64,000 nt of DNA. It comes from Streptomyces chrestomyceticus JCM 4735. GTDB taxonomy: Bacteria; Actinomycetota; Actinomycetes; Streptomycetales; Streptomycetaceae. The notes below the pieces were generated by a model. It saw only the letters and a list, made by a program, of their open reading frames with translations, made no database searches and was not told the origin of the DNA. This document shows positions 62,201 through 64,000 of the stretch, one piece after another. The DNA lies in NCBI RefSeq assembly GCF_003865135.1, contig NZ_BHZC01000001.1:4960001-5024000 (forward strand), read 5' to 3'. The stretch's first letter is position 1; every line of letters starts with the position of its first letter. Position numbers and translations under genes: made by a program.

Positions 62201-63339
62201 GTCAGCGAGGTCTCCGCGACGTTGGTCGCGAGCACGATCCGGCGGCCGGTGTGGCGCTGGAAGACCCGGTGCTGCTCGGCGTGCGACAGACGCGCGTACA
62301 GCGGCAGCACCTCGGTCTGCGGCAGGTTCTTCTTGTTGAGCGCGTCCGCCGTGTCGCGGATCTCGCGCTCGCCGGAGAGGAAGACCAGGATGTCGCCGGG
62401 GCCCTCGCCCCGCAGCTCGTCCACGGCGTCGCAGATCGCGGTGATCTGGTCGCGGTCGCTGTCGGTGCCGCCCTCCTCCAGGAGCGGGCGGTAGCGGACC
62501 TCCACCGGGAACGTACGGCCCGAGACCTCGACGATCGGCGCGCTCGGGGCCTCGTCCCCGTCCCCTGCCGCCGGTACGGAGGCGAAGGAGCCGAAGTGCC
62601 GGGCGAACCGCTCCGGGTCGATGGTCGCGGAGGTGATCACGACCTTCAGGTCCGGGCGCCGGGGCAGCAACTGGGCCAGGTACCCGAGGATGAAGTCGAT
62701 GTTGAGGCTGCGCTCGTGGGCCTCGTCGATGATGATCGTGTCGTACTGGCGCAGCTCCCGGTCGGTCTGGATCTCCGCGAGGAGGATGCCGTCCGTCATC
62801 AGCTTGACCAGGGTCTCCGGGCCGACCTGGTCGGTGAACCGGACCTTCCAGCCGACCGCCTCGCCCAGCGGGGTGTTCAGCTCCTCGGCGACCCGCTCGG
62901 CGACCGTACGGGCGGCGATCCGGCGCGGTTGGGTGTGCCCGATCAGACCGCGCACGCCGCGGCCCAGCTCCAGGCAGATCTTGGGGATCTGGGTCGTCTT
63001 GCCGGACCCGGTCTCACCCGCGACGATCACGACCTGGTGGTCGCGGATCGCTTCGAGGATCTCGTCCTTCTTCTGGCTGACCGGCAACTGCTCCGGATAC
63101 GTGATCGCGGGCACCGCGGCGCGGCGCTGCTCGACCCGCAGCTCCGCCTCCTCGATCCCGTCGGCGATCTCGGCGAGCACGGCCGCGCGGGCCTCGGGCT
63201 TACGGATCCGGCGCGCGCCGTCGAGCCGGCGCCCCAGCCGCTGCTGGTCGCGCAGCATCAGCTCGGGCAGCCGCTCCAGGAGAGCGGGCAGGGAGGGGGC
63301 GGCACCGTCGGGCCGGGCGGAGGCAGGCTGACTGGACAT
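59287..63339 (-). CDS. hrpA: ATP-dependent DEAH-box RNA helicase HrpA
   Basis: This 1350-residue protein has Walker A GETGSGKTTQIPK near 108-120, DEAH in TIIIDEAHERSLN at 205-208, the SAT motif VVITSATIDPERFARHFGSF, and motif VI QRKGRCGRTSDGICIRLYSE near 435. Then come HA2 and OB domains and the long C-terminal DUF3418 region typical of bacterial HrpA. HrpA unwinds RNA; in other bacteria it acts on mRNA processing and on resolving collided ribosomes. Length is normal. It is monocistronic, transcribed toward tRNA-Asp. A Gly/Ala-rich linker near 1045-1060 (GGGDGAAAGAGAPAG) joins two domains. Confidence 0.95.
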   Translation of the reverse strand: MSSQPASARPDGAAPSLPALLERLPELMLRDQQRLGRRLDGARRIRKPEARAAVLAEIADGIEEAELRVEQRRAAVPAITYPEQLPVSQKKDEILEAIRDHQVVIVAGETGSGKTTQIPKICLELGRGVRGLIGHTQPRRIAARTVAERVAEELNTPLGEAVGWKVRFTDQVGPETLVKLMTDGILLAEIQTDRELRQYDTIIIDEAHERSLNIDFILGYLAQLLPRRPDLKVVITSATIDPERFARHFGSFASVPAAGDGDEAPSAPIVEVSGRTFPVEVRYRPLLEEGGTDSDRDQITAICDAVDELRGEGPGDILVFLSGEREIRDTADALNKKNLPQTEVLPLYARLSHAEQHRVFQRHTGRRIVLATNVAETSLTVPGIRYVIDPGMARISRYSYRTKVQRLPIEPISQASANQRKGRCGRTSDGICIRLYSEDDFLTRPEFTDAEILRTNLASVILQMTAAGLGDIEKFPFIDPPDRRNIKDGVDLLHELGAIDPKQKDPKKRLTQMGRKLSQLPVDPRLARMVLEADRNGCVREVMVIAAALSIQDPRERPAEKQQQADQQHARFKDETSDFLAYLNLWRYVREQQKALSSSAFRRMCRNEFLNYLRIREWQDIYSQLRTVAKTMGVHLSEQDAAPDPIHTSLLSGLLSHIGLKDTEAKNEYLGARSAKFAVFPGSALFKKPPRWIMSAELVETSRLWARVNARIEPEWIEPLAQHLVKRTYSEPHWEQKMAAVMAYERVTLYGVPIVAQRKVNYGRIDPETSRDLFIRNALVEGDWRTHHQFFHDNRKLLGEVEELEHRARRRDILVDDETLFDFYDQRLPEHVVSGAHFDSWWKKKRHDEPELLNFEHSMLINESAEAVTKDDYPDSWRQGKLKFRVTYQFEPGADADGVTVHIPLQVLNQVTSEGFDWQIPGLREQLVTELIRSLPKPIRRNYVPAPNFAARFLDSTVPLQGPLTTALAAGLQRMVGVPVDPADFDLAKVPDHLKITFRVVDERRRKLAEAKDLEALRLKLKPKTQAALTKAFAQAAERPAKGGGDGAAAGAGAPAGLEQRTGLTSWTLGTLPRTFETRRGGQPLKAYPALVDEGTSVAVRLFDTEAEQRTAMWTGTRRLILLNIPSNPAKFAQGKLTNQQKLALSANPHGSIQALFEDCVTAAADRLIAAHGGPAWDEESFRKLFDAVRADLVDATMKTVQQVREVLAAWQACERRLKATTFASLLPSLTDVKEQLAALIKPGFVTAHGAKRLPDLMRYLVAVDRRLQQLPNNAERDRSRMAKVKEMQDEYAWLLEQYPPGRPVPAEAREIRWMIEELRVSYFAHALGTAYPVSDKRIVKAVDAAVPKV

Positions 63340-63561
63340 ACGTCCCCCAGGATCTCACCTCCGTGAATACGGTGGCGAACGAATTGCCGCCGGTACGGGG
63401 CCGGGAGGGTTCCCGGGCCGCTGCGGCGACCGCGCGCGGCCGTACCGGGCGGCCGCTTCCGGCCGCTTCCGGCGGACTCTCCCGGCCGTACCCGGCGGGC
63501 CCCGCGCACGGTGGGCCGACCACCAGGGGAATGTCCGGGATAGGTGCTTTAGCGTGGCCTT

Positions 63562-64000
63562 ATGTCTGATCAGCACGGTGACCTCCCCCAGCCGCACGGC
63601 GCCCATGGACGGCCTCCCACCGCGGCCGAGAGATGGAGCGCGTTCAAGAAGTCGCCGTTCCTGCCCGCCACCGTGCTGGTCTTCATCCTCGCCGTCGCCG
63701 CCGGCCTCTTCGCGGGCTCGTACACGTACACGATGGCCAACCCGACCCCGAGGCACATCCCGACCGCCGTGGTCGGCCCGCCGGACTCCCCGCACGGCAG
63801 GGCCTTCGTCGACGGCATGGAGAAGGCCCTGAACGCCTCCCTGCAACTGCACGCGTACGACACCTACGCCGCCGCCGAGAAGGGCATCGAGGAGCAGGAG
63901 GTCTTCGCGATCCTGCGGGTGCGGGACAAGAGCATGGAGCTGGACGTGGCCGGGGCGGCCGGCGCCCAGGTGGCGCAGGTGCTGGAACAGGCGGGGCCCA
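63562..64000 (+). CDS. DUF3533/YhgE-type membrane protein (partial, runs off window)
   Basis: The first 146 codons of a longer gene are visible. After a 30-residue Pro/His-rich cytoplasmic start there is one hydrophobic helix (FLPATVLVFILAVAAGLFAGSYTYTM). An extracytoplasmic domain follows, beginning NPTPRHIPTAVVGPPDSPHGRAFVDGMEKALNASLQLHAYDTYAAAEKGIEEQEVFAILRV. This layout is typical of ABC-2-like YhgE/DUF3533 proteins, which have one N-terminal helix and five C-terminal ones. The end lies outside the window, so this is a partial assignment. Confidence 0.6.
   Translation, partial: MSDQHGDLPQPHGAHGRPPTAAERWSAFKKSPFLPATVLVFILAVAAGLFAGSYTYTMANPTPRHIPTAVVGPPDSPHGRAFVDGMEKALNASLQLHAYDTYAAAEKGIEEQEVFAILRVRDKSMELDVAGAAGAQVAQVLEQAGP

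Overview
This window is chromosomal DNA of a Streptomyces species or close relative. The evidence is high-GC coding sequence with frequent GTG starts, a bldC regulator, DUF3073, DUF6082 and DUF6274 proteins, an Lsr2-family nucleoid protein beside purSQL, valine dehydrogenase, and an exact ParB-binding parS site. It is mostly core, origin-proximal chromosome. I see no prophage, insertion sequence, biosynthetic cluster or CRISPR array.

Layout. 0-7.6 kb: DUF2617 protein, membrane-anchored spermidine-synthase-like protein, CoxG-like protein, aldose 1-epimerase, pyrE, parS, fba, a 1 kb intergenic island of direct and inverted repeats, and a DUF3151 protein. 7.8-13.9 kb: a translationally coupled kynurenine operon (kynA-kynU-kynB), a NarL-type two-component pair, a small unknown gene and a DUF6082 coiled-coil membrane protein. 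14.2-17.5 kb: ABC exporter genes divergent from a GbsR/MarR regulator, with a perfect 18-bp palindrome between them. 17.5-24 kb: degenerate lipid-kinase-like protein, purA, a Ser/Thr kinase coupled to a small coiled-coil protein, and a VTC-domain protein. 24-33.6 kb: class III aminotransferase, GntR regulator, conserved hypothetical, SLATT protein, purD, a probable inactive M48-type membrane protein and a dimethylformamidase-beta-like protein. 33.6-42.3 kb: LysR/MFS pair, purC (frameshifted), a DesKR-like two-component system with an ABC-2 exporter, four tRNA-Gly genes and lsrL (frameshifted). 42.5-54.5 kb: purS-purQ-purL, MFS exporter with TetR regulator (frameshifted), a TIGR03086-type protein (frameshifted), a Tat-exported sulfatase preceded by a cysteine-ended leader peptide, purF-purM, and DUF3073. 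55-64 kb: vdh, a conserved hypothetical, bldC, DUF6274, tRNA-Asp, hrpA and the start of a membrane protein that runs off the window.

How the genes work together. PurF, PurD, PurS/Q/L, PurM, PurC and PurA cover most of de novo purine synthesis, and PyrE adds a pyrimidine step. KynA, KynB and KynU together take tryptophan to anthranilate. Two exporter/two-component or exporter/regulator modules each have a visible candidate operator.

Most notable observations: (1) two adjacent tRNA-Gly(TCC) genes lack the D-loop GG and carry GTGC instead of GTTC in the T arm. These are the hallmarks of staphylococcal glycyl-tRNAs dedicated to cell-wall synthesis. (2) A 29-codon leader ORF ending in Cys codons lies upstream of a sulfatase gene. 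(3) Four genes between 36 and 49 kb are each broken by loss of one base in a run of exactly four G or C, which suggests a systematic sequencing error. (4) A short palindromic element appears to be inserted in frame in purD.
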